DNA of 64,000 nucleotides from contig JAUSNJ010000086.1 in assembly GCA_030645355.1 (NCBI GenBank), positions 49,913 through 113,912 of the forward strand, read 5' to 3'. Within the stretch, counting starts at the first letter, position 1. Each line of letters starts with the position of its first letter. The notes below the pieces were generated by a model. The model made no database searches. It worked only from the letters and a program-made list of their open reading frames with translations, and was not told where the DNA came from. The stretch is from Rhodoferax sp. (GTDB lineage Bacteria; Pseudomonadota; Gammaproteobacteria; Burkholderiales; Burkholderiaceae_C). Shown one piece after another: positions 52,689 through 61,481 of this stretch. The position numbers and the translations under genes are program-made.

Positions 52689-55064
52689 TCACACCTGCGC
52701 CAACGCCAACGCAATCGGCAGTTGCGCAGCACGCCGGGCCGGGGGCCAGGCGGCGACCAGTGACACCAGCAGCACCAAGGCCACCCAGGCCAGCAAGGCC
52801 AGCGGTGACACCGCAAAGGGCAATGGCGCGACAAAGCCCAGGCCGCCAATCATCACGTCGAGCAGCCAAGTGAGCGGCAACGATAGGGCAAAGGCCAGCA
52901 GCACACTGAGCAGCGCAACGGTTTGCGCCTCACCCAGCACCATGCCCACCAGCCGGCCTTGCGTGGCACCCAGGGTTTTCATCACAGCCAGCTCACGGGT
53001 GCGCTCCAGCACGCTGATGCCCAAGGTCGAGGCCAGTCCCAGCCCACCCACCGCGGCCATCACAAAGGCCAAGGCCAGCAGTGCGCGGATCAGGATCACG
53101 ATGTGGTCACCCATGGCCGTGCGCAGCTCGCTCAGGGGCTGGACCCGGTCCACACCAGCACCCGCGTCAGCCAGATGGGCCTCGATCTGGGCGATACGTT
53201 GTACGCGCTGGGCGGAGGTCGTGGCGTCGGTCGTCACGCGGATCATGCGCGCCAGGCCTGCACTGGCCGTGGCCTGGGCAAATGCCTGGTCGTTGACATA
53301 GCCCACGCCGGCCGCGCCGATCTCTTCCACAATGCCGACCAGGCGCCAGGAACTGGTGCGCCCACCGATGGACAGCAGCACCGGGTCGCCCACCTTGAGT
53401 TGCCGTTGTTGCGCCATGGCGGCATGGTTCAGTACGACGGCGTCGCGGTCACTCGGTTGTAACCATCGGCCAGCCAACACTGGAAAGTCGATCATCCGCG
53501 TGCTTGGCGGCGGCGCCATCACGGTGAATGCGCCGTGGCCGCGGTCCGGGTAGGCGCGCGACACGTCCATCTGCCCCGGCCTTGCAAACGCCGCCGGGCT
53601 GTAGCCCCAGGCCTCGGCCGACCGCACACCGGGCAGTTGTGCCACGCGCTCGCGCCACGTCAGCGGCTCGTCGGCATAGAAGCGGACTTCCACGTCGTAG
53701 TGGCGGGTCTGGTAGACCTTGTCTATGGTTTGTTGCCAACTGTCGGAGATGTTGAGCGCGGTCATGAACATCGCCCCACCGGCGGCCAGCAGGCCCAGGG
53801 TCAAGCCCAGGCGCGCCGGTTTGCGCAGCACGTTGCGCAGCGCCGTGGGCCAGCGGCTGATGCGCTGGCGCAGGCGCTCGCCGCCGCTGCCATGCTGGTC
53901 GATGGCGTCACGCACCGTCACCCGGCAGGCGGACCAGACCGGCACCGCCGCCACCAACAACGGCACCGTGAGCGCCGCCGCCCATTGCACGGCAAACACC
54001 CACGGTGGCGCATAGGACTGCGTCAATGACAGGTTCAGCAAACGCGCGACGGCAATGGCAAACAGCCGGGTGCCGCCCACGCCCAGCGGCAGGGCCACGA
54101 CAAAGGCCGCCATGCCAATCAAGGCCACCAGGGCCAGGTAGATGCGAACCAACTGCGGTGTGGTGGCGCCCAGGGTCTTCATAACACCGATCTCGCGCAC
54201 CTGGCGTGCCAGCAGGGCCGACAGCGTGTTGGCCACCAGCACGGCCGCCAGCACCAAGGTCATGGCGCTGAAGGCCAACAGCAGAAACAGCACGGTGGTC
54301 ATCTGACGCTGGTGCGGGTGCTGGCGGGGTGGGGGCACGCGCAACTCCATCACCGGGAAACCTTGCGCTTGCAGCGCGCTGGCCAGGGATTCGGCAGCCG
54401 CCTGCACCGCAGCCATGGTCTCCGGCGTATCGCGAAACCGCACGCGCAGTTCGTGCAGCGTGCCGTCTTCGCCCAGTTGGCGCAGCGTAGCGCGGTCCAG
54501 GTAGACATAACCGGTGCGCTCCTGCCAAGCCGGTGCCAGACCGGGGTCATGCACCAGGCCGCTGACCGCCACAGTGCGTGGCGTTCCATTCGGTGTCTTG
54601 AGCGTCAAACGGTCGCCCATTCCCGCCGCCAGCACGCCGGTGGCCGTGTGTTCCAGCAGCACGCTGCCGGTGGCGGGCGCGCTACTGCCCTCACGCGCAA
54701 AAAAGCGGCTCACGCCCGATGCCGGAAATGCGTCCATCGCGAACAACAGCACCGGCAGCCAGGCATCACCCACGCGGGCGCGGGCTGGAATCACGTCACG
54801 CGCCTCGGCCACCGCCACGCCGGGATGCTTGCGCGCGGCAGCCAGCACCGCGGGCGTGACATCACCACGCAGCTCCAGCGTGGCGTGGGCCGGGTCCGTG
54901 CCCAGGTAGTTGTCTGCCATCTCGCGTGTCAACACGGCGTAGGCACCCAGCACCGCACCCAGCGCCGCCAATGCCACCACCACGGCCACCAGCATCAGGC
55001 CAAAGCGACCGCGCTCGGCCTGCACGTCGCGCCACAGTTTGATCCAACGCGTGGCGCTACGCAC
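52689..55064 (-). CDS. FtsX-like ABC transporter permease (two FtsX domains)
   Basis: 791 residues from GTG 55064, preceded by GGAG; an ATG-like extension to 55157 would run inside the ATPase gene. The chain has an N-terminal helix (LMLVAVVVALAALGAVLG), a large periplasmic domain and three helices (ALVALIGMAAFVVALPLG and others), then a second similar set ending PPARRAAQLPIALALAQV. Pattern matches YbbP/LolC-type exporters that drive lipid or protein release rather than import. Coupled to the ATPase (8-base overlap). Confidence 0.86.
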   Translation of the reverse strand: MRSATRWIKLWRDVQAERGRFGLMLVAVVVALAALGAVLGAYAVLTREMADNYLGTDPAHATLELRGDVTPAVLAAARKHPGVAVAEARDVIPARARVGDAWLPVLLFAMDAFPASGVSRFFAREGSSAPATGSVLLEHTATGVLAAGMGDRLTLKTPNGTPRTVAVSGLVHDPGLAPAWQERTGYVYLDRATLRQLGEDGTLHELRVRFRDTPETMAAVQAAAESLASALQAQGFPVMELRVPPPRQHPHQRQMTTVLFLLLAFSAMTLVLAAVLVANTLSALLARQVREIGVMKTLGATTPQLVRIYLALVALIGMAAFVVALPLGVGGTRLFAIAVARLLNLSLTQSYAPPWVFAVQWAAALTVPLLVAAVPVWSACRVTVRDAIDQHGSGGERLRQRISRWPTALRNVLRKPARLGLTLGLLAAGGAMFMTALNISDSWQQTIDKVYQTRHYDVEVRFYADEPLTWRERVAQLPGVRSAEAWGYSPAAFARPGQMDVSRAYPDRGHGAFTVMAPPPSTRMIDFPVLAGRWLQPSDRDAVVLNHAAMAQQRQLKVGDPVLLSIGGRTSSWRLVGIVEEIGAAGVGYVNDQAFAQATASAGLARMIRVTTDATTSAQRVQRIAQIEAHLADAGAGVDRVQPLSELRTAMGDHIVILIRALLALAFVMAAVGGLGLASTLGISVLERTRELAVMKTLGATQGRLVGMVLGEAQTVALLSVLLAFALSLPLTWLLDVMIGGLGFVAPLPFAVSPLALLAWVALVLLVSLVAAWPPARRAAQLPIALALAQV

Positions 55065-55776
55065 GGTGCAGCTCCCGCACGCGCGGCGTGGTGGCCGGGG
55101 CCATGCGCACGTTGTCCACCAAGTGCCCGTCGGCCAGCGTGATGACCCGGTCGGCAATGCGGCTCACGTCCCTTTCGTGGGTGACCATCAGCACGGTCTT
55201 GCCGCGTTGGGCCAGCGCGGCCAGCAGTGCCAGCACCGCATCGGCCGTGGCGGTGTCGAGGTTGCCGGTGGGTTCATCCGCCACGATCAGCGGTGGGTCG
55301 TTGGCCAGCGCGCGGGCAAAGGCCGCACGCTGCTGTTGCCCGCCCGACAGGGCCGAGGGCAGCTTGTCGGCATGCTCGGCAATGCCGACGTCGGATAGCA
55401 AGCGCAGCGCGCGCTGGCGCGCCAGAGGCTTGGGGTAGGTGGCGCAAAAGTCCATGGGCAGCATCACGTTCTCCAGGATCGTCAGCGTGGGCAGCAGTTG
55501 GAAGAACTGGAACACCACGCCCACGTTGCGCCCGCGCCAGGCCGCCAGGCGGCTTTCGTCCAGCGCCTGCAACGCGGTGCCCGCCACATGCACCTCGCCC
55601 TCGGTGGGGCGGTCTATGCCGGCAATCAGGTTGATCAGCGTGGACTTGCCGCTGCCGGACTTGCCCACAATGGCCACAAACTCGCCGGCAGGCAGGGTCA
55701 GACTGAGCGCTTGCAGAGCGCAGGTGCCGCCGTTGGGTCCGGGGTAGCGCTTGGTCAGGTTCAACAGTTCAATCAT
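55057..55776 (-). CDS. ABC transporter ATP-binding protein (LolD/MacB type)
   Basis: 239 residues. Walker A GKSGSGKSTLINLI, Q-loop GVVFQFFQLLP, signature LSGGQQQRAAFARALA, Walker B PLIVADEPTGNLDTATADA and the H-loop MVTHERD. It powers the partner FtsX-like permease. Divergent from the TetR gene, with an inverted-repeat candidate at 55798-55807 between them. Confidence 0.93.
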   Translation of the reverse strand: MIELLNLTKRYPGPNGGTCALQALSLTLPAGEFVAIVGKSGSGKSTLINLIAGIDRPTEGEVHVAGTALQALDESRLAAWRGRNVGVVFQFFQLLPTLTILENVMLPMDFCATYPKPLARQRALRLLSDVGIAEHADKLPSALSGGQQQRAAFARALANDPPLIVADEPTGNLDTATADAVLALLAALAQRGKTVLMVTHERDVSRIADRVITLADGHLVDNVRMAPATTPRVRELHRA

Positions 55777-55797
55777 CGGGACATCCGTTCTATAGTA

Positions 55798-55807
55798 GAC
55801 AGGTGTC
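55798..55807. promoter_or_regulatory. Candidate TetR operator between ABC and TetR genes
   Basis: GACA-GG-TGTC is a short dyad overlapping a TATAGA-like -10 for the minus-strand ABC gene. TetR proteins often regulate a divergent exporter operon from such a site. The arms are only four bases, so support is weak. Confidence 0.35.
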
Positions 55808-55900
55808 CATCTTGGCTAAGCCGGGCGCCAACGTCCAGACACGGCAGGCGCCGATTTGCCCGGTTATGGACATAAACCGCAACCCTGTTCAGGAACGACG

Positions 55901-56545
55901 ATGAGCACCTTTCCAACCAATCCGGCCCTGGACCGCCGCAGCCAACGCACCCGTGACGCCTTGCGCGGCGCGCTGGTCGATTTGATTGCCGAGCGGGGCT
56001 GGGATGACATCACGGTGCAAGACGTGTGTGACCATGCCAACATCGGCCGCTCCACTTTCTATTCGCACTACACCGGCAAGGATGCGCTGCTGGTGGGCGG
56101 GTTGGAGGATTTGCAGGCCGGGTTGCAGCGCCAGGCGCAAGCGCGGGCCGCGTCAGCAGCAGGTGCCGACGCAGTGACAGGGTTCGGTTTCGTGCTGGGC
56201 CTGATCGAACACGCCCACGAGCAACGCAAGATCTTTCGGGGGCTGATTGGCCGGCGCAGTGGCCATGTGGTGCACCAGCGGTTTCGCGAAATGGTGCTGC
56301 GCCTGGTGCACGACGAGTTGCCGCAGTCCGCGCAAGGTGCGCTGCCCCGCGATGCGGCGGCCCGCTGGTTATCGGCGGCCTTTGTCGAGCTGTTGAGTTG
56401 GTGGGTGGAGCAGGCCACGCCGATGCCGACTACGGAACTTGAGACGCTGTTTATCGAGTTGGCGCAGCCGGTGTTGCGGGCGAATCGATTGTCCAACTCC
56501 AAAGGTACCGACACCATAAACCGGGATTGTCCATTGGGCAATTAA
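55901..56545 (+). CDS. TetR/AcrR-family repressor
   Basis: 214 residues from ATG 55901. HTH: LDRRSQRTRDALRGALVDL, GWDDITVQDVCDHANIGRST and FYSHYTGKDALLVGG. The C-terminal ligand domain includes FREMVLRLVHDEL and FVELLSWWVEQATP. The last 14 codons (GTDTINRDCPLGN-like) lie inside the inverted-repeat element that starts at 56504, so the natural C-terminus was replaced. It probably controls the divergent ABC exporter. Confidence 0.88.
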   Translation: MSTFPTNPALDRRSQRTRDALRGALVDLIAERGWDDITVQDVCDHANIGRSTFYSHYTGKDALLVGGLEDLQAGLQRQAQARAASAAGADAVTGFGFVLGLIEHAHEQRKIFRGLIGRRSGHVVHQRFREMVLRLVHDELPQSAQGALPRDAAARWLSAAFVELLSWWVEQATPMPTTELETLFIELAQPVLRANRLSNSKGTDTINRDCPLGN

Positions 56546-56818
56546 TCGCCCTGGCGACTGTTCAGGGTAGGCATTGCAGTCATTTCTTGCGGTGCGGGGT
56601 TTGGCGGGGCCGGTGGGCCGGGTGTCGATCGCTACAAAATGCATAGCTGCTTAAGCATATTCCACAAGGGCTAGAGACCAGTTTTGCTTATAACCTCGCG
56701 CCACAACGCTGCGCTCCAGCACCTCGCCCGCCGTGCGCAGTCTTTTCGTGTGCCACAAGAAAAACGGGCGGGTGGCATACAAAGGTCCAATGGACAATCC
56801 CGGATAAATTGACATTCC
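56504..56818. mobile_element. MITE-like element with 17-bp terminal inverted repeats
   Basis: CCGGGATTGTCCATTGG (56521-56537) is matched exactly by its complement CCAATGGACAATCCCGG (56787-56803). Imperfect similarity continues outward to GG ends, giving an element of about 315 bases. The interior has no gene but holds a copy of the 58-bp repeat (56629-56687). No target-site duplication is obvious. It is either a degraded insertion sequence or a non-autonomous element. Confidence 0.55.
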
Positions 56819-56961
56819 GTGACGCCAGTGTTTGGTGGATGGGTCGGCTTACTTGGTAGTTTCCCTAGCTGTTTGGACAGCCGATTGACAGATTCCCGGT
56901 GCACCATGGCCCAGCCACGCGGCTTGACAAATTGCCCCACGCTTTCGCAACAGGAGGACCC
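56546..56961. other. Long intergenic region between TetR and chemoreceptor genes
   Basis: 416 bases without a gene. They hold most of the inverted-repeat element (to 56818), repeat copy 5, and then about 140 bases upstream of the chemoreceptor, including TTGACA-like AATTGACAT and a GGAGG ribosome-binding site right before ATG 56962. No convincing further gene was seen. Confidence 0.6.
56629..56687 (+). repeat. 58-bp GAGGGCT repeat, copy 5
   Basis: Runs TCGCTACAAAATGCATAGC, TTAAGCATATTCCACAAGG, GCTAGAGACCAGTTTTGC. Least conserved start and CAAGGGCT in place of CGAGGGCT. It lies inside the inverted-repeat element. Confidence 0.8.
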
Positions 56962-58557
56962 ATGAAGTTCCTGCACATGAAGATTTCCACCCTGCTGATG
57001 GTCGGGTTTTCAGTATTGATTTTGTTGATGGCCTTGATGGCCGTCTTTGGGCTCACCCAGGTCAGGACCATCAACCAATCGCTGAACACCATGTATTACG
57101 GTCGCGTCGTACCGTTGCGCCAGCTCAATGACATTGCCGACGTTTATGCCATCAACGTCTTGGATGCCGCCAACAAGGTGTCCGTTGGCAATCTGGATGC
57201 CAAGCAGGCGCTGGACGCGCTCGACCGGGGCCTATCGCAAGTGGACACGGTGTGGAAGGAGTACACCACCGCCCAGCTCTCCGCTGACGAAAAAGCCGTC
57301 ACCGTGCGCGTGCAGGAGTTGATGGCAAAGGCCAGACCCGAGTTGGCCAAGTTGCGTGACGCACTGAGCAGTAACCGCAATGACACGATCATGGAAAACA
57401 TGAACCCGCTGGACGCGGCCATCAGCCCCATTCGCCTGCAATTGCGCGCACTGGTGGAGATGCAGCTCAAGGAGTCCAAGGTGGTCCACGGACAGGCAGC
57501 GGGCGACTACCAGCGGATGATCGGCCTGTTTGTGGCAGCAGTGGTGCTGGCCGTTGCGGCGGGTGGCACGCTGGCGTGGTGGATTGTGCGTGGCATCACC
57601 AGCCCGCTCAGCCAGGCGGTGGCCATCGCACGCAGAGTGGCTGCCGGGGACCTGACCCAAGAGATCGCGCCACAGGGACCAGAGGATACGGTGGTGCTTC
57701 TGGAAGCACTCAAGGAGATGCAAATGGGGCTGGCCGGCGTGGTGTCGACGGTGCGCAGCGGCGCGGAGGGCGTGGCCAGTGCCAGTGCCGAAATTGCCCA
57801 GGGTAACCACGACCTTTCCGTGCGCACGGAGCAACAAGCCAGCGTCCTGGAGGGCGCGGCAGGTTCCATGGCGCAACTGAGTGCCACCGTCACGCAAAAC
57901 GCCGCACGTGCGCACGACGCCAACCGGCTGGCACAGAACGCGTCCACGGTGGCGGCGCAAGGCGGCGACGTGGTCGGCCAGGTGGTGCAAACCATGCGCG
58001 GTATCAATGACGCGTCACGCAAGATATCGGACATCATCGGCGTGATCGACGGCATCGCCTTTCAGACCAACATCCTGGCGCTCAACGCCGCCGTGGAGGC
58101 CGCGCGGGCCGGTGAACAGGGGCGTGGCTTTGCGGTCGTGGCCAGTGAAGTGCGCAGCCTGGCGGGCCGGTCCGCCGCGGCAGCGAAAGAGATCAAGGAG
58201 CTTATCGGTGCCAGTGTGGATCGGGTGGAACAAGGTACCGCCCTGGTGGACCGGGCCGGCGAAACCATGACCGCGGTGGTGACCAGCATCGCCCAAGTGA
58301 CGGCCATCATGGGGGAGATCAGTTCCGCCAGCACCGAACAGTCCGTCGAAGTGGAGGTCGTCAACAAAGTGGTCGTTCAAATGGATTACACCACCCAACA
58401 AAACGCCGCCCTGGTGGAGCAAATGGCGGCGGCCGCGTCCGGGCTCAAGGGCATGGCGGGCGAGCAAGTGGAGGCGGTGTCGGTCTTCAAGCTGCCTGCG
58501 CACGCGCTGGCCCAAGCAGCCGGTTCGCGGTTCAGCACCGCGCTGCTGACAACCTAG
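56962..58557 (+). CDS. Methyl-accepting chemotaxis protein
   Basis: 531 residues from ATG 56962 with AGGAGG before it. Two transmembrane segments ([20 protein letters not shown] and [21 protein letters not shown]) surround a four-helix-bundle periplasmic domain with [23 protein letters not shown] follows ([21 protein letters not shown]). The signalling tip is [20 protein letters not shown] continuing to [18 protein letters not shown]. No C-terminal CheR-binding pentapeptide. It senses small molecules for taxis. Ligand unknown. Confidence 0.93.
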   Translation: MKFLHMKISTLLMVGFSVLILLMALMAVFGLTQVRTINQSLNTMYYGRVVPLRQLNDIADVYAINVLDAANKVSVGNLDAKQALDALDRGLSQVDTVWKEYTTAQLSADEKAVTVRVQELMAKARPELAKLRDALSSNRNDTIMENMNPLDAAISPIRLQLRALVEMQLKESKVVHGQAAGDYQRMIGLFVAAVVLAVAAGGTLAWWIVRGITSPLSQAVAIARRVAAGDLTQEIAPQGPEDTVVLLEALKEMQMGLAGVVSTVRSGAEGVASASAEIAQGNHDLSVRTEQQASVLEGAAGSMAQLSATVTQNAARAHDANRLAQNASTVAAQGGDVVGQVVQTMRGINDASRKISDIIGVIDGIAFQTNILALNAAVEAARAGEQGRGFAVVASEVRSLAGRSAAAAKEIKELIGASVDRVEQGTALVDRAGETMTAVVTSIAQVTAIMGEISSASTEQSVEVEVVNKVVVQMDYTTQQNAALVEQMAAAASGLKGMAGEQVEAVSVFKLPAHALAQAAGSRFSTALLTT

Positions 58558-58611
58558 CGCATTCTTCGACTTCCTCAAAATCCAACTCCCGTATTCAGTG
58601 CAATACTACAA

Positions 58612-58668
58612 ATGCTATTGTTTTGGTAGCAAACTACGCATGTTATACGAGGGCTATTGGCCGGTTTC
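58612..58668 (+). repeat. 58-bp GAGGGCT repeat, copy 6
   Basis: Runs TGCTATTGTTTTGGTAGC, ACTACGCATGTTATACG, AGGGCTATTGGCCGGTTTC. It is 3' of the chemoreceptor gene, before the small minus-strand gene. Confidence 0.85.
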
Positions 58669-58714
58669 GCTAAAACCTTTCAGGTAATAACAGTATTAAA
58701 CCCAAAATGGGTAT

Positions 58715-59086
58715 TTAATGCCCATTTTTAGGTGCAGACTGCACCGCCCCCGCCAGAACCAAGCTAGTACAGCGCTCCCACACCACCGCCAAACCCTCCC
58801 GCAGCTCCTGCATCAGCGAAACCGCCCGCGGCACCATCACCACCAGATCCGCATCCGACTGCGCAACGATCTCCACCCAGGTCGACACCTCCACGCAATA
58901 CACGGCGCCGCGCGGCATCGTCGTTTGCTGCGCCAGCATGCAATGGTCCAGAGCCGTGCGCTGCACCAGGGCGACGGAGCCGGCGGCCACACGGATCACG
59001 GTGCCGCGCGGTAGCTGCTCAAAATGGGATTGCCCCCTAACCAACGAGAGTTGGCAGGTTTGAAACGATTCCGGTCTGCTTTGCAT
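58715..59086 (-). CDS. Small protein beside a MocR regulator, unknown
   Basis: 123 residues from ATG 59086. The chain is beta-rich (HFEQLPRGTVIRVAAGSVALVQ, MPRGAVYCVEVSTWVEIVAQ) followed by a helix with ELREGLAVVWERCTSL. It may be cupin-like or of the DUF2917 type, but I am not sure. It is divergently transcribed from the MocR gene across a region with ATCTGT repeats, so it is a likely target of that regulator. Its stop lies next to a hairpin AAAATGGG/CCCATTTT. Confidence 0.6.
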   Translation of the reverse strand: MQSRPESFQTCQLSLVRGQSHFEQLPRGTVIRVAAGSVALVQRTALDHCMLAQQTTMPRGAVYCVEVSTWVEIVAQSDADLVVMVPRAVSLMQELREGLAVVWERCTSLVLAGAVQSAPKNGH

Positions 59087-59222
59087 ACGCCACCACCTTT
59101 TTTCTCGGTTGAAAAGGCCTGACCACACAGGAACAGGCAGTGGAGTCATCGTAGGTAAATACCCGCATCCACAACAGGCACAGCGTCCCTCTCTCTTTGC
59201 CAGAACAGACGCGCCGTTTGGC

Positions 59223-59259
59223 ATCTGTTACGGTACGGTTTTGACAAATCTGTATCTGT
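59223..59259. promoter_or_regulatory. ATCTGT direct repeats in the MocR intergenic region
   Basis: ATCTGT occurs at 59223-59228 and twice in tandem at 59248-59259. A TTGACA (59241-59246) lies between. MocR/GntR-type regulators often bind direct repeats near their own promoters. The spacing suits a dimer site. Confidence 0.45.
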
Positions 59260-59290
59260 TTTCCGCTTCGCGGATCAGGGAACATGGGCC

Positions 59291-60784
59291 ATGGACACCG
59301 CGTCACCCTCCTCTACAGCACGGCAACAACAGCAACCCATCTACCAGCGCCTGGCCGCGCATTACCGGGGCGCGATACAAGCGGGCTCGCTGAACGTGGG
59401 TGACCGCATGCCCTCGCTGCGCAGCCTGATGCGCCAGCACGAGGTCAGCCTGTCCACCGCGATGCAGCTGAGCCGGCATTTGGAGAGCGAGGGCTGGCTG
59501 GAGGCTCGACCGCGCTCCGGCTACTTTGTGCGCAAGCCCTTGCGCAACACGCTGGCCACGGTCAGCGAGCCGCGCATGGACATCACGCCGGACCCGGCGC
59601 AGTATGTCGGCATCCATGGCCGTGTCTCGGACTTCATCGCGCGCGGGCGGCTGCAGATGGTCAAGACCAACCTGGCGGTGGCACGCTGCGCACCCGAACT
59701 GTACCCCGGCGACGCGCTGAAGCTGGCCACGATGCGGGTGCTGCGCACGCGGCCCACGCTGCTGGTGTCGGCGTCCTCCCCGCGCGGCAACCCGGAGTTT
59801 CGCGCGGTGCTGGCCAAGCGCGCACTGGGCATGGGCGTGACGCTGTCGCCCGACGATGTGCAGGTCACCAATGGCTGTATCGAGGCGCTGAACCTGGCGC
59901 TGCGCGCCGTGGCCCAGCCCGGCGACACCATCGCCGTGGAGTCGCCTACCTTCTACGGCCTGCTGCAGGTGCTGGAGGCACTGGGTCTGCGCGCGCTGGA
60001 GATACCCACCAGCCCGCAAACCGGCATCTCGCTGGACGCGCTGGAGATGGCGATGCAGACCTACGACAACATCAAGGCCGTTGTCGTGGTGCCGCACCTG
60101 CAAAACCCGCTGGGCAGCATCATGCCGGACGCGCACAAGCAGGGGCTGGTGCTACTGTGTGAACGCCACGGCGTGGCTCTGATCGAGGACGACACCTATA
60201 GCGAACTGGTCAGCGAAGGCACGCGTGGCGACGCGCCCTTGCGCGCGATGAAGTCGTGGGACACGACGGGCAACGTCATCTACTGCGCGTCGCTGCACAA
60301 GATACTGGCGCCCGGCATACGCGTGGGCTGGATGGCGGCCGGGCGCTGGCAAGCGCGGGTGGAGATGCTGAAGTTCAGCCAGACCCGCAGCAACGAGGAG
60401 TTGTCGCAACTGGCGCTGGCCGACTACATGGCCACGCCAGCTTATGACCGCCATTTGCGCCGCCTGCGCAGCACCTTGCATGTGCAGCGCGAGAAAACGG
60501 CGCAGGCCATTGCCAGCTATTTCCCCGAAGGCACGCGCCTCAATGTGCCCGATGGCGGGCTTTCGCTGTGGGTGGAACTGCCGCACAAGCTGTCCAGCCG
60601 GCGCGTGTTTGACGCCGCCTTGGCGCAGCAGATTTTGGTGACGCCGGGGCAAATGTTCTCCAACACACTGCGCTTTGACCCCTACCTGCGCATCAACTGC
60701 GGCTGGCCGCACCAGCAGGACGTGGAGCAAGGCCTGCGGCGGCTGGGGCAGATTGTTACGGAGTTGCTGGAGGACAACGTGTAG
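59291..60784 (+). CDS. MocR-type PLP-dependent regulator
   Basis: 497 residues. N-terminal GntR-type winged helix (QPIYQRLAAHYRGAIQAG, DRMPSLRSLMRQHEVSLSTA, LEARPRSGYFVR). The long C-terminal fold-I aminotransferase domain has AVESPTFYGLLQVLEALG, VVVPHLQNPLGSIMPD, the PLP lysine region CASLHKILAPGIRVGWM. Such proteins regulate genes of vitamin B6, GABA, or amine metabolism in response to PLP or a ligand. Target here is probably the divergent small gene. Confidence 0.9.
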   Translation: MDTASPSSTARQQQQPIYQRLAAHYRGAIQAGSLNVGDRMPSLRSLMRQHEVSLSTAMQLSRHLESEGWLEARPRSGYFVRKPLRNTLATVSEPRMDITPDPAQYVGIHGRVSDFIARGRLQMVKTNLAVARCAPELYPGDALKLATMRVLRTRPTLLVSASSPRGNPEFRAVLAKRALGMGVTLSPDDVQVTNGCIEALNLALRAVAQPGDTIAVESPTFYGLLQVLEALGLRALEIPTSPQTGISLDALEMAMQTYDNIKAVVVVPHLQNPLGSIMPDAHKQGLVLLCERHGVALIEDDTYSELVSEGTRGDAPLRAMKSWDTTGNVIYCASLHKILAPGIRVGWMAAGRWQARVEMLKFSQTRSNEELSQLALADYMATPAYDRHLRRLRSTLHVQREKTAQAIASYFPEGTRLNVPDGGLSLWVELPHKLSSRRVFDAALAQQILVTPGQMFSNTLRFDPYLRINCGWPHQQDVEQGLRRLGQIVTELLEDNV

Positions 60785-60812
60785 GGGGCGGCGTGCTCAG
60801 CGCTTTTTCTTT

Positions 60813-61190
60813 TCAAGCAAGCGCGTGCAACCCCACCCGGTTGCCGTCCAGATCCGTGATGTGGGCGAAATACCCCATGCCCGGTGGCAAGGCCTGACGT
60901 GGCAACGCCACCTGCCCACCCGCTGCCACAGTGCGCGCCAAAGCGCCGTCCAACGAAGGGCTTGCGTCCAGATAGATCAGCGTGCCGCCTGTTGATCGGG
61001 CAGGAGCCGTAGGGCCCATCATCAGCGCCCCCCCAACGCCGTCGCCGTCCCGGTCATAGGCAAATACGGCACCCTGTGATGGCCCCATGTCCTCGCGACG
61101 CATGGGGCGGCCCAAAACAGCTTCGTAAAAGGCCTGGGCGTTGTCCAGATGGGTGGTAGGAATTTCGAACCAGCTGATAGCGTTTTGCAT
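60813..61190 (-). CDS. VOC family (glyoxalase-like) protein
   Basis: 125 residues. Two beta-alpha-beta-beta-beta modules, with NAISWFEIPTTHLDNAQAFYEAVLG at the start and MGYFAHITDLDGNRVGLH at the end. Metal ligands of the classical kind are not all visible. Typical small vicinal-oxygen-chelate protein of unknown substrate. A 9-bp inverted repeat lies 46-69 bases before its start. Confidence 0.85.
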   Translation of the reverse strand: MQNAISWFEIPTTHLDNAQAFYEAVLGRPMRREDMGPSQGAVFAYDRDGDGVGGALMMGPTAPARSTGGTLIYLDASPSLDGALARTVAAGGQVALPRQALPPGMGYFAHITDLDGNRVGLHALA

Positions 61191-61235
61191 GAGTCACTCG
61201 TGTTGAATTGAAGGAGCACGGATGATGCAGGGTAG

Positions 61236-61259
61236 CTACTGACAACGTGGTGTCAGTAG
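61236..61259. promoter_or_regulatory. 9-bp inverted repeat upstream of the VOC gene
   Basis: CTACTGACA and TGTCAGTAG are perfect inverted arms separated by ACGTGG. It could be an operator of the VOC gene or an RNA hairpin. Binding protein unknown. Confidence 0.45.
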
Positions 61260-61481
61260 TGTGCGGGTGGCCATCCAGTCATCCACCGCAGATCGGACTG
61301 CGGGACGACGCGCACGCAGTTGCACAACGAGACCGGCTTCATCGTGCACGGTGCCGTGCTGATCGTGAGGGCGCTGGCGCACCGACAAGGCGCGCGCGAC
61401 GTCATGCCCATATACTGGTTGGTTCGCCAAAAAGGAACCGGATCCCGATCTATTCAACACCGCCGACGCGAGTAAGGTTCT

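Noticed and set aside
58690..58720. ACCCAAAATGGGT near 58700 as a second copy of the 16170 operator
   Set aside because: Shares only ACCC-N5-GGGT; the sequence is better read as the hairpin AAAATGGG/CCCATTTT at the end of the small gene.
61236..61460. 74-codon minus-strand frame before the histidine kinase
   Set aside because: No ribosome-binding site, no motif, and its end overlaps the 9-bp inverted repeat. Not supported as a gene.
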